64,000 nt of DNA from Rhodospirillaceae bacterium UBA1479 (GTDB lineage Bacteria; Pseudomonadota; Alphaproteobacteria; Rhodospirillales; Casp-alpha2), in NCBI GenBank assembly GCA_002325375.1, contig DCRZ01000006.1, forward strand, positions 558,151 through 622,150, written 5' to 3'. The translations under genes were made by a program, and so were the position numbers. The stretch's first letter is position 1. Every line of letters starts with the position of its first letter. A model generated the notes under the pieces. The model saw nothing but the letters and a program-made list of their open reading frames with translations. It was not told where the DNA came from and did no database searches. Positions 18,519 to 26,876 of the stretch are shown in pieces.

Positions 18519-19883
18519 ATGAATCTGTTCACCCTGCTGAAGGTCCGTGCGGCCGAACGCCGGCCGATCCGGGTCGGCCTGATCGGTGCCGGGAAATTCG
18601 GCTCCATGTATCTGGCGCAGGCGCCGAAGACGCCGGGCGTGCACGTCGCGGGCGTGGTCGACCTGAATCCGGCGAATGCGCGGGCCAACCTGGACCGGGT
18701 CGGCTGGTCGGCGGCGCGCACCAACGTCGGCTCGCTCGACGCCGCCGTGGCATCGGGGCAGACGTTCCTGTCCGATGACTGGCAGGCCCTGATCTCTCAT
18801 CCCGCGATCGACATCATCGTGGAATGCACGGGCAATCCCGTGGCCGCGGTCGACCATTGCCTGGCGGCCTTCGCCGCCGGCAAGCATGTCGTCAACGTGA
18901 CGGTAGAGGCCGATGCCTTCTGCGGCCCCCTGCTGGCGGCCAAGGCGGGGGACGCCGATGTGATCTATTCCCTGGCCTACGGCGATCAGCCGGCGCTGGC
19001 GTGTGAGCTGGTCGACTGGGCGCGCACGGCGGGCTTTCCCGTGGTCGCCGCCGGGCGCGGCCACAAATGGCTGCCGCATTTCCGGGAATCGACGCCGGAC
19101 ACGGTGTGGGATCATTGGGGTTTGACCGCCGAACAGGCCCAGGCCGGGGGCCTCAACCCCAAGATGTTCAATGCCTTCCTCGACGGCTCCAAGCCCGCGA
19201 TTGAGACGGCCGCCATCGCCAATGCGACGGGCCTCGAAGCGCCCGAGGATGGCCTGGCCTTTCCGCCCGGTTCCATCGACGACATCCCGACCCTGATGCG
19301 CCCCCGCGACGAAGGCGGCGTTCTGAAAAAGAAGGGCCTGGTCGAGGCCATTGCCTCCCTGCGCACGGACGGCACGCCGATCCCTCACGACATCCGCAAG
19401 GGGGTCTGGGTCTGTGTCGAGGCCGATACGGACTATATCCGCCGCTGTTTCGAGGAATATCAGGTCATCACCGACCCCTCCGGCCGCTACATGTGCAACT
19501 ACAAGAAATGGCACATGATCGGCCTGGAACTGGGCCTTTCCGTCGCCTCCATCGGCCTGCGCGGCGAGCCCACGGGTGTGGCCACCTGTTTCAACGCCGA
19601 CGTGGTGGCGACGGCCAAGCGCGCCCTTGCCCCCGGCGACATGCTCGACGGCGAAGGCGGGGCGACCGTGTTCGGCAAGCTGCAGCCGGCGGCCAAATCC
19701 ATGGCCGACGGACGTCTGCCCCTGGGCCTCGCCCATCAGCTGAAGGTCGTCCGCCCCGTGGCCAAGGACGCCATGTTGACTTGGGACGACGTCGCCGTGA
19801 ACGAAAGCCTGAGCGCCACGCAGATCCGCCGCGAGATGGAAGCCATGTTCGGCGGTGCGGCGGGCACGCGGCTGGCGGGCTGA
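18519..19883 (+). CDS. Predicted homoserine dehydrogenase-like oxidoreductase with SAF domain (COG4091 type)
   Basis: 454 residues. An N-terminal Rossmann fold (VGLIGAGKFGSMYL, about residues 21-34) with DIIVECTGNPVAAVDH and GKHVVNVTVEADAF is followed by a long central region and a C-terminal SAF-like segment (MADGRLPLGLAHQLKVVRPVAKDAMLTWDDV). This matches the COG4091 family, which is unlikely to be a true homoserine dehydrogenase and is often found with sugar-acid or polyol genes. ATG 18519 follows GAGGAG (18507-18512). Probably co-transcribed with the Ntn-hydrolase gene and the CBS gene that follows. Confidence 0.78.
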   Translation: MNLFTLLKVRAAERRPIRVGLIGAGKFGSMYLAQAPKTPGVHVAGVVDLNPANARANLDRVGWSAARTNVGSLDAAVASGQTFLSDDWQALISHPAIDIIVECTGNPVAAVDHCLAAFAAGKHVVNVTVEADAFCGPLLAAKAGDADVIYSLAYGDQPALACELVDWARTAGFPVVAAGRGHKWLPHFRESTPDTVWDHWGLTAEQAQAGGLNPKMFNAFLDGSKPAIETAAIANATGLEAPEDGLAFPPGSIDDIPTLMRPRDEGGVLKKKGLVEAIASLRTDGTPIPHDIRKGVWVCVEADTDYIRRCFEEYQVITDPSGRYMCNYKKWHMIGLELGLSVASIGLRGEPTGVATCFNADVVATAKRALAPGDMLDGEGGATVFGKLQPAAKSMADGRLPLGLAHQLKVVRPVAKDAMLTWDDVAVNESLSATQIRREMEAMFGGAAGTRLAG

Positions 19884-19955
19884 AGAATTCGGCCGAGCCG
19901 TCAGGATACGGTCACCCGGCGGGCCTAGAACAGGGGAAGCGAGAAGGGGGACTTG

Positions 19956-20450
19956 ATGGAACAACATTTGCCTGACGACGGGGGAAGCATCCCCAAGACC
20001 GTGCGCCGCTTGGTCGAGGAAAAGGGCTCGGCCGTCTCGACCGTTTCACCCGACGACCTGGCGGTCGACGCGGCCCGCGTGATGGCGGACGAAAAGATCG
20101 GCGTGCTGGTCTGCTGTGACGACCCGACGGTCGTCGCGGGCGTGATCTCCGAACGCGACATCGTGCGCGTGTTCGCCGAACATCCCGAAGGGGTCGGCAC
20201 CATGCTGGTCCATGACGTGATGACCAAGGACGTCCGGACCTGTCACATGGACGACGCCATCGCGACGGCCATGGCGATCATGCAGCAGGGCGGGTTCCGC
20301 CATCTACCGGTGGTCGACGACGGCCGTCTGCGCGCCCTGATCAGCGCCACCGACATCCTGATGTTCTACATGAAATACGCCAACCTCAACGACCGCCAGG
20401 TGATCCTGGCGATCATTCTGGAATCCGGGCTGGTCTATCCGGGCGGGTGA
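19956..20450 (+). CDS. Tandem CBS-domain protein
   Basis: 164 residues made almost wholly of two CBS motifs: TVSPDDLAVDAARVMADEKIGVLVC with GVISERDIVRVFAEH, then DVMTKDVRTCHMDDAIATAMAIMQQGGFRHLPVVDDGRLRALISATDIL. Stand-alone CBS pairs bind adenine nucleotides and regulate other proteins. ATG 19956 follows AGAAGGGGG; the frame's TTG one codon earlier is less likely. It lies 72 bases after the SAF oxidoreductase on the same strand. Its target is unknown. Confidence 0.9.
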   Translation: MEQHLPDDGGSIPKTVRRLVEEKGSAVSTVSPDDLAVDAARVMADEKIGVLVCCDDPTVVAGVISERDIVRVFAEHPEGVGTMLVHDVMTKDVRTCHMDDAIATAMAIMQQGGFRHLPVVDDGRLRALISATDILMFYMKYANLNDRQVILAIILESGLVYPGG

Positions 20451-20457
20451 GTGGGGG

Positions 20458-21162
20458 TTAACGCGCCGCCGGGCGGGGGGCGTCGGCATAGGTGGACGAG
20501 TCGTAGGACCTGGTGCCGTCGAGCGGGTCCAGCCAATAGCCGGAGCTGATGATCTCGATCGTCATGACGTTGTCGCCGGCCGGGGTGGCGCGGACGATCC
20601 ACACGACCTCGGCGGCTTCGGGAAAGGACGTGCCGGCCAGTTGGTCGCCGTAGAGCCGGTGCAGCACGGCGTCGGGCTCCATGCCGTCGGCGAGCAGGCG
20701 GACGACGAAGGTCTCGTCCGGGGCCGGGGTCAGTTGTACCTTGGCGGCGGCGTTCACGGCGGTCACTTCAAGTTCGACACGGACCGCGTCGGGTTTCGGG
20801 AACAGGGCGGGAAAGGCCGTGTAGAGCAAGCCGCCGACCGTGAACAGGCGTTCGTGGAGGGCGGAATTGGAATATTCCTCCCACAGCTTTTCCTCCTGCA
20901 TCTCGCCGGCGATGTTGCGCATCTGGCCGTCGCGCAGCACGTCGCCCATGTCGTGCTTGAGCACCTGATAGGCCGCTTCCTCGGGCTCAAGCCCCTGCAG
21001 GGCGAGCAGGCACATGTCGCGCTTGTCGTCGTCGCTCAGGCCGCTCTGGTCGCCGTAGTCCAGGGCGTCGAGCAGGGCCGCGTAGTGGTCGACGGTGCGC
21101 GCCCCCTCGATCTCCATGATGTTGGAGAAGCTGAGGACCCGAACCCGAAATTCCGTTTTCAT
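20458..21162 (-). CDS. Hypothetical protein, 234 residues
   Basis: I do not recognise this family. From MKTEFRVRVLSFSNIMEIEGARTVDHYAALLDALDYG (21162) the protein has a mostly helical acidic N-terminal half with LSDDDKRDMCLLALQGLEPEEAA, and a C-terminal half of alternating strands (VWIVRATPAGDNVMTIEIISSGYWLD). No signal peptide or membrane segment is visible. It is convergent with the CBS gene (7 bases between stops) and 61 bases downstream of a small membrane protein on the same strand. Confidence 0.65.
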   Translation of the reverse strand: MKTEFRVRVLSFSNIMEIEGARTVDHYAALLDALDYGDQSGLSDDDKRDMCLLALQGLEPEEAAYQVLKHDMGDVLRDGQMRNIAGEMQEEKLWEEYSNSALHERLFTVGGLLYTAFPALFPKPDAVRVELEVTAVNAAAKVQLTPAPDETFVVRLLADGMEPDAVLHRLYGDQLAGTSFPEAAEVVWIVRATPAGDNVMTIEIISSGYWLDPLDGTRSYDSSTYADAPRPAAR

Positions 21163-21223
21163 CCTGCATCCGCTCTGTGTTGCGCGATTTGATCTGTATA
21201 ACAGGCATCGGGGGGACGGGCGC

Positions 21224-21658
21224 TCAATGGCCCACCGTTTCCGCACCCTCGCCGCCGAACCGGGTGGCGGCCCAGCCGATGGCCAGGCCGACCACCGCCC
21301 CTTCGGCCACGAACCACCAGGGCGAGGCGAGCGGGCTGCCGAAGCCGAAGATGTTGATCAGCACGGCTTCCATGAAATCGTAGGCGAAGAAGGTCAGGAC
21401 GAAGTTCATCCAGGCGCCCAGGATCGTCGACCGCGCCCACCAGGGCAGCGGCAGATGCAGCACCGGATGCCAGGTAAATATCCCCGCCATCCCGATGATC
21501 GCCCCCAGGGTCGTGTACCAGAACAGGATGCCGAAACGCACCAGCCAGCCCACGTCGGCCATGAAATAGGGAAAGCTGAGAAAGCCGGCGAGCCCGACCA
21601 GGAAGCCGAGCGCCTTGCCGATGGCGATGCGGGTGACGAGGGACGGGCGGTCGAACAT
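21224..21658 (-). CDS. Small integral membrane protein, unknown family
   Basis: 144 residues from MFDRPSLVTRIAIGKALGF, with four clear hydrophobic segments: GFLVGLAGFLSFPYFM, LVRFGILFWYTTLGAIIGMAG, STILGAWMNFVLTFFAYDFM, and WWFVAEGAVVGLAIGWAATRF. The start at 21658 is preceded by GGAGG in AAGGAGGCTCC on the coding strand. No catalytic residues stand out. Placed between the unknown 234-residue gene and the FMN-binding protein gene, all on the minus strand. Confidence 0.7.
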   Translation of the reverse strand: MFDRPSLVTRIAIGKALGFLVGLAGFLSFPYFMADVGWLVRFGILFWYTTLGAIIGMAGIFTWHPVLHLPLPWWARSTILGAWMNFVLTFFAYDFMEAVLINIFGFGSPLASPWWFVAEGAVVGLAIGWAATRFGGEGAETVGH

Positions 21659-21743
21659 GGGCGGAGCCTCCTTCGTTGCGACGAAGGACCAGTCTAGCAC
21701 CCCGGCGGGGGGCCGCCTTGATCTGGGTTAAGTCCGCCGGCGG

Positions 21744-22385
21744 CTACGTGTAGGGGTGAAAGCCCGGCCGTTCCATGGTGAACAGGGTATCGGCGGTCAC
21801 TTCCGAATAGTCCTGATAGCCCATGCGCGCGATGGGGTGCAGCTTGCCGATGTCGATCTGGCCATTGTCCATGATCAGGTCGTCGGCGATATGGACGCCC
21901 ACGACCTCGCCGAACACCACGGTGTATAGGTGTTCGCCCTTGGTGTTGGGCAGTTCCACCGACTGCACCACCTTGCATTCGAACTGGATGGGCGATTCCT
22001 TGACGCGCGGCGGCTTGACCAGGGTGGATGGGACCGGCGTCAGCCCGGCCAGCGCCATTTCGTCCTGGTCCGGGCCCAGGTCGGCGGAGGTCTGGTTCAT
22101 GGCATCGCGCGTGTCCCAGGTCGCGAAGTTGTGCACGAATTCGCCGGTTTCCAGCGCGTTGCGCAGGGAATCCTTACGGCCGTCCGTTCCTTCGATGCGG
22201 CTGGCGCCGGCCGAGAACATGACCGTCGGCGGGTTGTAGGCGACGCCGTTGAAAAAGCTGTAGGGCGCCAGGTTCACGTTGCCCGCCTGATCGACGGTGG
22301 TGATCCAACCGATGGGCCGGGGCACGACCAGGCTGTTGAAGGGGTTCTTGGCCAGACCGTGGCCGTCCTTGGGCTCGTAAAACAT
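21744..22385 (-). CDS. Flavin reductase-like, FMN-binding split-barrel protein
   Basis: 213 residues of the flavin reductase-like family (PF01613). The flavin-binding strands VVPRPIGWITTVDQAGNVNLAPYSFFNGVAYNPPTVMFSAG are typical, and the conserved ETGEFVHNFATWDTRDAMNQTSADL follows. Family members give reduced flavin to oxygenases or act as quinone or chromate reductases. AAGGAA precedes the ATG. The MFS transporter gene lies 33 bases upstream in the same direction, so the pair may share a message. Confidence 0.88.
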   Translation of the reverse strand: MFYEPKDGHGLAKNPFNSLVVPRPIGWITTVDQAGNVNLAPYSFFNGVAYNPPTVMFSAGASRIEGTDGRKDSLRNALETGEFVHNFATWDTRDAMNQTSADLGPDQDEMALAGLTPVPSTLVKPPRVKESPIQFECKVVQSVELPNTKGEHLYTVVFGEVVGVHIADDLIMDNGQIDIGKLHPIARMGYQDYSEVTADTLFTMERPGFHPYT

Positions 22386-22418
22386 GGGTGTTTCCTTATA
22401 GGCTGGTGCGCGCGGGCG

Positions 22419-23624
22419 TTAGAGGCGGGCTTTGCGGTACAAGGCATACCACAGAAGACCGGCGGCCTGCATCCCGGCGACGATCAGGAAGGCCGTGCGG
22501 TAGCCTTCGGGCGCGAAGTGGCCGGGCGACGGCTCGGGCCATTGATAGATGATTTCGCCGATCCCCCATTGCACGGCGAAGGCGCCGAAGAACACCATGA
22601 CGTTAAGCCCGGTGACGACCCGCCCGGTCAATTCCTTGGGGAAGGTCTGGGACAGCACCGTATAGGGCAGGATGCCGAAGGTCCCGAACAGGCCGAAGGC
22701 GTACCACACGGGCGTGGTGTCCTCGAACGGGTCGAGGGCGATCACCGCCAGCGCAATGGTGAACATGATCATGCCGAACACGGACACGGCCATGGTGCGG
22801 ATGCCCGCGCGGGCCAGCCGGTCGGCGATCCAGCCCATGGACACGAACCCGAGCACCATGAAGGCGGCGATGAACAAGAGCCCCGTCGCCATTTCCGATT
22901 GCTCCAGGCCCGCGACATCACGCAGCCAGGGCCCGGACCACAGGGACTGCACCCCCAGATAGCCGCTTTGCACCAGGACCGAGGCAGGCGCCACGCGCTT
23001 GAACGCCGGGTCGGCAAACACGCGCTTGATGCCTTGGATCATTTCGCCCAGGGTTTCCGTGCTTTCCGTGCGGTCGCGCTTGGGCACGGCGAGGAACAGA
23101 TAGGCCGCCGCCGTCAGCGTGACCGCGGCCAGAATGAAGAACACGCCCCGCCAGTCGGTGAACGACAGGGCCATTTCCACGGGCTTGGTTGCAGTCAAGG
23201 CCCCCATGCCGCCGAACGCCATGTGGATGCCGGTGACCAGGGACTGACGTTGCGCCGGCACCCAATGGGAATAGGCCTTGAACGCCGCCATCAGGCAGGC
23301 CGAGGTGCCGAAGCCGATCATCGCGCGGCCGACGACCAGGCCCGGCGTGCTGCCGGCCATGCCGAACACCAGGGCGCCGGCGGCGGCGACGACCAGAAGC
23401 GCCGCCTCGACCTTTCGCGGGCCGTAGCGGTCCAACAGAATGCCGAGCGGCAGTTGGAAGGCCGCGAAGGCGAAGAAATTGGCGCTGGTCAAAAGCCCCA
23501 GGTCCGCCGCCGTCAGGCCGAGGTCGGCAATCAGGTTGGGCGCGATCACGGCATTCACCACCCTGAACAGGTAGCTCAGGAAATAGCCGAAGGCGAAGGG
23601 AAGAAAGACCTGAAAGACGATCAT
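22419..23624 (-). CDS. Major facilitator superfamily transporter
   Basis: 401 residues from MIVFQVFLPFAFGYFLSYLFRVVNAVIAPNL with about 12 membrane spans. The loop 2-3 motif appears as FAAFQLPLGILLDRYGPRKVE, the hallmark D-R-x-G-x-R/K pattern, and a second copy as MGWIADRLARAGIR after the central loop. It resembles the nitrate/nitrite or hexuronate-like branches only loosely, so the substrate is open. The start at 23624 is chosen because the preceding 41 codons run into the divergent promoter region of the cyclase gene. Likely co-transcribed with the flavin reductase gene. Confidence 0.85.
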   Translation of the reverse strand: MIVFQVFLPFAFGYFLSYLFRVVNAVIAPNLIADLGLTAADLGLLTSANFFAFAAFQLPLGILLDRYGPRKVEAALLVVAAAGALVFGMAGSTPGLVVGRAMIGFGTSACLMAAFKAYSHWVPAQRQSLVTGIHMAFGGMGALTATKPVEMALSFTDWRGVFFILAAVTLTAAAYLFLAVPKRDRTESTETLGEMIQGIKRVFADPAFKRVAPASVLVQSGYLGVQSLWSGPWLRDVAGLEQSEMATGLLFIAAFMVLGFVSMGWIADRLARAGIRTMAVSVFGMIMFTIALAVIALDPFEDTTPVWYAFGLFGTFGILPYTVLSQTFPKELTGRVVTGLNVMVFFGAFAVQWGIGEIIYQWPEPSPGHFAPEGYRTAFLIVAGMQAAGLLWYALYRKARL

Positions 23625-23745
23625 GGATGGGCCTATATTATCGTTGAATTCCTGCCGGGAGGCCACCGGCGGGGGCGGAGACCTTGCGCCAAACATTTCC
23701 TGAAGGCAAGCGCAGGGCGGGAAAACATACATAGGTAGGAAACAC

Positions 23746-24993
23746 ATGGGGCCTGGCGGCGGCTTTCCCTACGGCGACTGGGAACGGGACATTCAGGCGA
23801 TCAGCGATTGGCTGGTGGCCGAGGCCCTGGGCCGTGTCCAGGTGCGTCCCTTGTTGGCCGGATTGTGCGATGCCCTGAACGTGGCCGGGCTGCCGGTTTT
23901 GCGTGCCATTTCGGCGCTCAGCACGTTGCATCCCATGTATGTGGCGCATACCTATACCTACGTGCGCGGGCGGGGCAACGTGACGTCGGATATTCCGCAC
24001 GGCGCGCATAACACCGACGCCTGGCAGAAAAGCCCGCTGAAAGTCATGTTCGACAACGACGTCACGGAATGCCGCTTCGACCTGACCGATGACAAGCTGG
24101 TGGCGCCCTATCCCTTGTTGGGCGAGGCGCGGGATTTGGGCGGCACCGATTACGTCGGCTTTCTGACGCCCTTCGTCACGGGGGTGGACGTGCCGGATTC
24201 CGTCCATGACCTTGACGGTCTGATGACGTCCTGGGTCACCGACCGGCCGGAGGGCTTCGCGGCCAAGCACCTGCGCGCGCTGCGCCGTCTGGTGCCGCGC
24301 TTCGCGCTGGCCGCCAAGCTGGCCAAGCGGGAGGAGACGGCGCTTAACATCGTCACCGCCTATATGGGCCGGGATGCCGGCTGCCGGGTGCTGAACGGCC
24401 AGATCAAGCTGGGCGACGGCCAGGTCATTCCCTCCGTCATCTGGTATTCGGACATGCGCAATTCGACGGAGCTGTGCGAAAGCCTGAGCCATGGCGAGTA
24501 TCTTGCCGTGCTCAACCAGTATTTCGCCTGCACGGCGGGGGCGGTGATGGAGGGCGGTGGCGAGGTTCTGCGCTTCGTCGGCGACGCGGTGCTGGCGATC
24601 TTCCCGATCGGCGAGGACGGCGGCTACAGTCCCGAGGACGCCTGCGCCAAGGCTCTGGCGGCGGCCGGTCGGGCCGAGGAAAAATTGGAAAAGATCAATG
24701 CGGAGCGCCGTGCGCAGGGACACCCGGAACTGGATTTCGGGCTCGGTCTGCATGTCGGCGAGGTCATGTACGGCAACATCGGCGTGCCCGCGCGGGTCGA
24801 GTTCTCGGTCACCGGCCCGGCGGCGAACGAGGTTGCGCGGCTGGAAAATCTGACCAAGGAAACCGGCAACCGGGTCGTCGTCTCGGCGCGCTTTTCCCGA
24901 CACCTGGACGTCGACTGGCGGTCCTTGGGGGCGTATCGCCTGCGCGGCGTTTCCGGCGAACAGGAAGTGTTTGCGCCGCCCAAAGCGGGCTGA
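23746..24993 (+). CDS. Class III adenylate/guanylate cyclase
   Basis: 415 residues, probably soluble. A 225-residue N-terminal region of unknown fold precedes a class III cyclase catalytic domain. The metal-binding aspartates are Asp236 (VIWYSDMRNST) and Asp280 (EVLRFVGDAVLAIF), and the transition-state pair is Asn361 and Arg365 in VTGPAANEVARLE. The position that is usually a purine-contacting Lys, three residues before GD, is Arg277, so substrate choice (ATP or GTP) should be tested. AGGTAGGA stands before the ATG. A cyclic-nucleotide-gated channel-like gene lies 0.6 kb downstream, convergent. Confidence 0.9.
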   Translation: MGPGGGFPYGDWERDIQAISDWLVAEALGRVQVRPLLAGLCDALNVAGLPVLRAISALSTLHPMYVAHTYTYVRGRGNVTSDIPHGAHNTDAWQKSPLKVMFDNDVTECRFDLTDDKLVAPYPLLGEARDLGGTDYVGFLTPFVTGVDVPDSVHDLDGLMTSWVTDRPEGFAAKHLRALRRLVPRFALAAKLAKREETALNIVTAYMGRDAGCRVLNGQIKLGDGQVIPSVIWYSDMRNSTELCESLSHGEYLAVLNQYFACTAGAVMEGGGEVLRFVGDAVLAIFPIGEDGGYSPEDACAKALAAAGRAEEKLEKINAERRAQGHPELDFGLGLHVGEVMYGNIGVPARVEFSVTGPAANEVARLENLTKETGNRVVVSARFSRHLDVDWRSLGAYRLRGVSGEQEVFAPPKAG

Positions 24994-25074
24994 TAAAGCA
25001 AATCCGGGAGCAAGAAACTGGGCATCAACAAAAACGGCAACGGGACGGGATATTGGCACGGGGCCAAGCGCTTC

Positions 25075-25623
25075 ATGCGCTACAAGCTCCTGGTCCCCAT
25101 GAAACGCAGCCCGCATTCGCCGGAATACACCGCGCGCGGTGTGTTTTGGGGCGTGTTCTGGGGCCTGACGCCGCTGGTCGGCATCCAGATGCCCCTCGTC
25201 ACCGCCCATTGGCTGCTGTTCCGTCTGCACCCCAAGACCAGCTTCCACCTGATCCAGGGCCTGGCCTGGGTGTGGATTTCCAATGTCTTCACCATGGTGC
25301 CCATGTATTACGGCTTCTACGTCACCGGGCAGGTGATGCTGGGCCGGATCAAGCATGTGTCGGGTTACGACTCCTTCGCCAAGCTGTTCAATTTCGACGC
25401 TTGGCAGGAAGAGACGTTTTGGGAAACCGTGGCCCATTATTTCGAATATGTCTGGGAACAGTTCGGCCTGCCGCTGGCCGTCGGCTGGATTCCCTGGGCC
25501 GTCGCCGGCGGCTGGATCGGCTACCGGCTGTCGCTGAAGATCATCCGCGACCGTCGACAGCGCATCCTGGCCAAACGCCTGCGCGAGTCCTTGGTCGCGG
25601 ACGACACGGCCCCGAGCGCCTAG
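25075..25623 (+). CDS. DUF2062 family membrane protein
   Basis: 182 residues with the DUF2062 hallmarks: SPEYTARGVFWGVFWGLTPLVGIQMP, then WISNVFTMVPMYYGFYVTG, and two C-terminal hydrophobic stretches before a basic tail (RDRRQRILAKRLRE). Function unknown; predicted inner-membrane. The frame stays open and protein-like for 18 codons upstream (ending GYWHGAKRF), and a CTG at 25018 has GGGAG at a good distance, so the real N-terminus may be longer. It follows the cyclase by 81 bases on the same strand, and its stop overlaps the convergent channel stop on CTAG. Confidence 0.82.
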   Translation: MRYKLLVPMKRSPHSPEYTARGVFWGVFWGLTPLVGIQMPLVTAHWLLFRLHPKTSFHLIQGLAWVWISNVFTMVPMYYGFYVTGQVMLGRIKHVSGYDSFAKLFNFDAWQEETFWETVAHYFEYVWEQFGLPLAVGWIPWAVAGGWIGYRLSLKIIRDRRQRILAKRLRESLVADDTAPSA

Positions 25624-26801
25624 GCGCGGGGGTCTTTCGCAATCTCGGCTTCCTGTTCGGCCCGGCGTTCCCTGACCACCGTCTCGATCTTATGGCGGAA
25701 GTCGGCGTCGTCCTCGGACAATCTGTTGAAATCATCCTTGGCCAGGCGCAACAGCCTGCAATCGGTCAGGCAATGGACGCGGACCAGCCGGGGCGCGTCG
25801 CGGTACAGCGCCATTTCGCCGAAGAATTCACCGGCGCCCATGTCGATGGTGCGGCCCGGCAGGTGGACGCGCACGGTGCCGCTCAGGATGAAATACATGG
25901 CATTCGCCGGGTCGCCCTTGGTGAACACGGTGCTGCCCGCCGGCAGGCGGCGGGACTGCAGCCTGCGGACGATCTGTTCGATCTGCGCCGGGCCCAGGTG
26001 GGAAAACGCGGGCACGCCCGACACCATGCCGAACGAGATGACGAAATCGCGCTGGTGGATGTCGCGGGAAAAGGCCGAGGCGATGATGCCGATGGGAATG
26101 GCGAACATGCCGAGCCCGAAGATCATCATGGCCCCGCCGACGATCTTGCCCAGCGCCGTGACCGGCACGACATCGCCGTAGCCGACGGTGGTCAGGGTCG
26201 CCAGCCCCCACCACATGGCATGGGGGATCGAGGCGAATTTGTCCGGCTGGACCGCGTGTTCCAGGTGAAAGACGATGGTCGAACAGACCACCAGAAGCCC
26301 CAGCATGACGATCAGAGCGGCCCCCAGGGCCCGCCCTTCCTCGGCCAGGACGCGCATCAAGGTGTTCAGGCCCGGCGAATAGCGCGCCAGCTTCAACATG
26401 CGGAGCAGCCGGAAAATCCGCAGTACCCGCAGGTCCGCAGCCGGCACGATCAGGGACAGATAGAAGGGCGCAATCGCCAGCAGATCAATCAGCAGATAGG
26501 GGCCCATGGCGAAACGCAGGCGGCCGAGAAAGGCGCCGTGGCGGGCAACCGGCGGATGTTCGACGGCGACCCACAGGCGGGCCAGGTATTCAACCGTGAA
26601 CACGGCGACGGAGACACGGTCGAACACGAGAAACAGTTGGCCATGGGCGACGTCCAGGCCGGGCACCGTTTCCAGGATCACGGCCAGCACGTTGGCGACG
26701 ATCAGGGCGACCATGGCGATGTCGAACATCCGCGATCCGGTATGGTCCGGATGGCTGGCCTCGATCAGGTAATAGATTCGGCGCCGAATGGTCACAATCA
26801 T
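25620..26801 (-). CDS. Six-transmembrane potassium channel with C-terminal cyclic nucleotide-binding domain
   Basis: 393 residues in the layout of the MloK1 cyclic-nucleotide-gated channel. Helices S1-S3 come first, then an S4-like segment DLRVLRIFRLLRMLKLAR (123-140) with basic residues every third position, the selectivity filter TVGYGD (205-210), the pore-lining S6 helix, and a cNMP-binding domain at about 275-370 (FFGEMALYRDAPRLVRV). Arg338 matches the phosphate-binding Arg, but the usual small or hydroxyl residues after it are Leu-Val. It is convergent with cyclase and DUF2062 genes, suggesting local production of its ligand. Confidence 0.92.
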   Translation of the reverse strand: MIVTIRRRIYYLIEASHPDHTGSRMFDIAMVALIVANVLAVILETVPGLDVAHGQLFLVFDRVSVAVFTVEYLARLWVAVEHPPVARHGAFLGRLRFAMGPYLLIDLLAIAPFYLSLIVPAADLRVLRIFRLLRMLKLARYSPGLNTLMRVLAEEGRALGAALIVMLGLLVVCSTIVFHLEHAVQPDKFASIPHAMWWGLATLTTVGYGDVVPVTALGKIVGGAMMIFGLGMFAIPIGIIASAFSRDIHQRDFVISFGMVSGVPAFSHLGPAQIEQIVRRLQSRRLPAGSTVFTKGDPANAMYFILSGTVRVHLPGRTIDMGAGEFFGEMALYRDAPRLVRVHCLTDCRLLRLAKDDFNRLSEDDADFRHKIETVVRERRAEQEAEIAKDPRA

Positions 26802-26876
26802 CCACCTTGTTCCATGACCAAAGATGTTTGCGCCAGCCTATCTTCTGTCGGCGTGCCGTGGATTGACCGACGTCAA

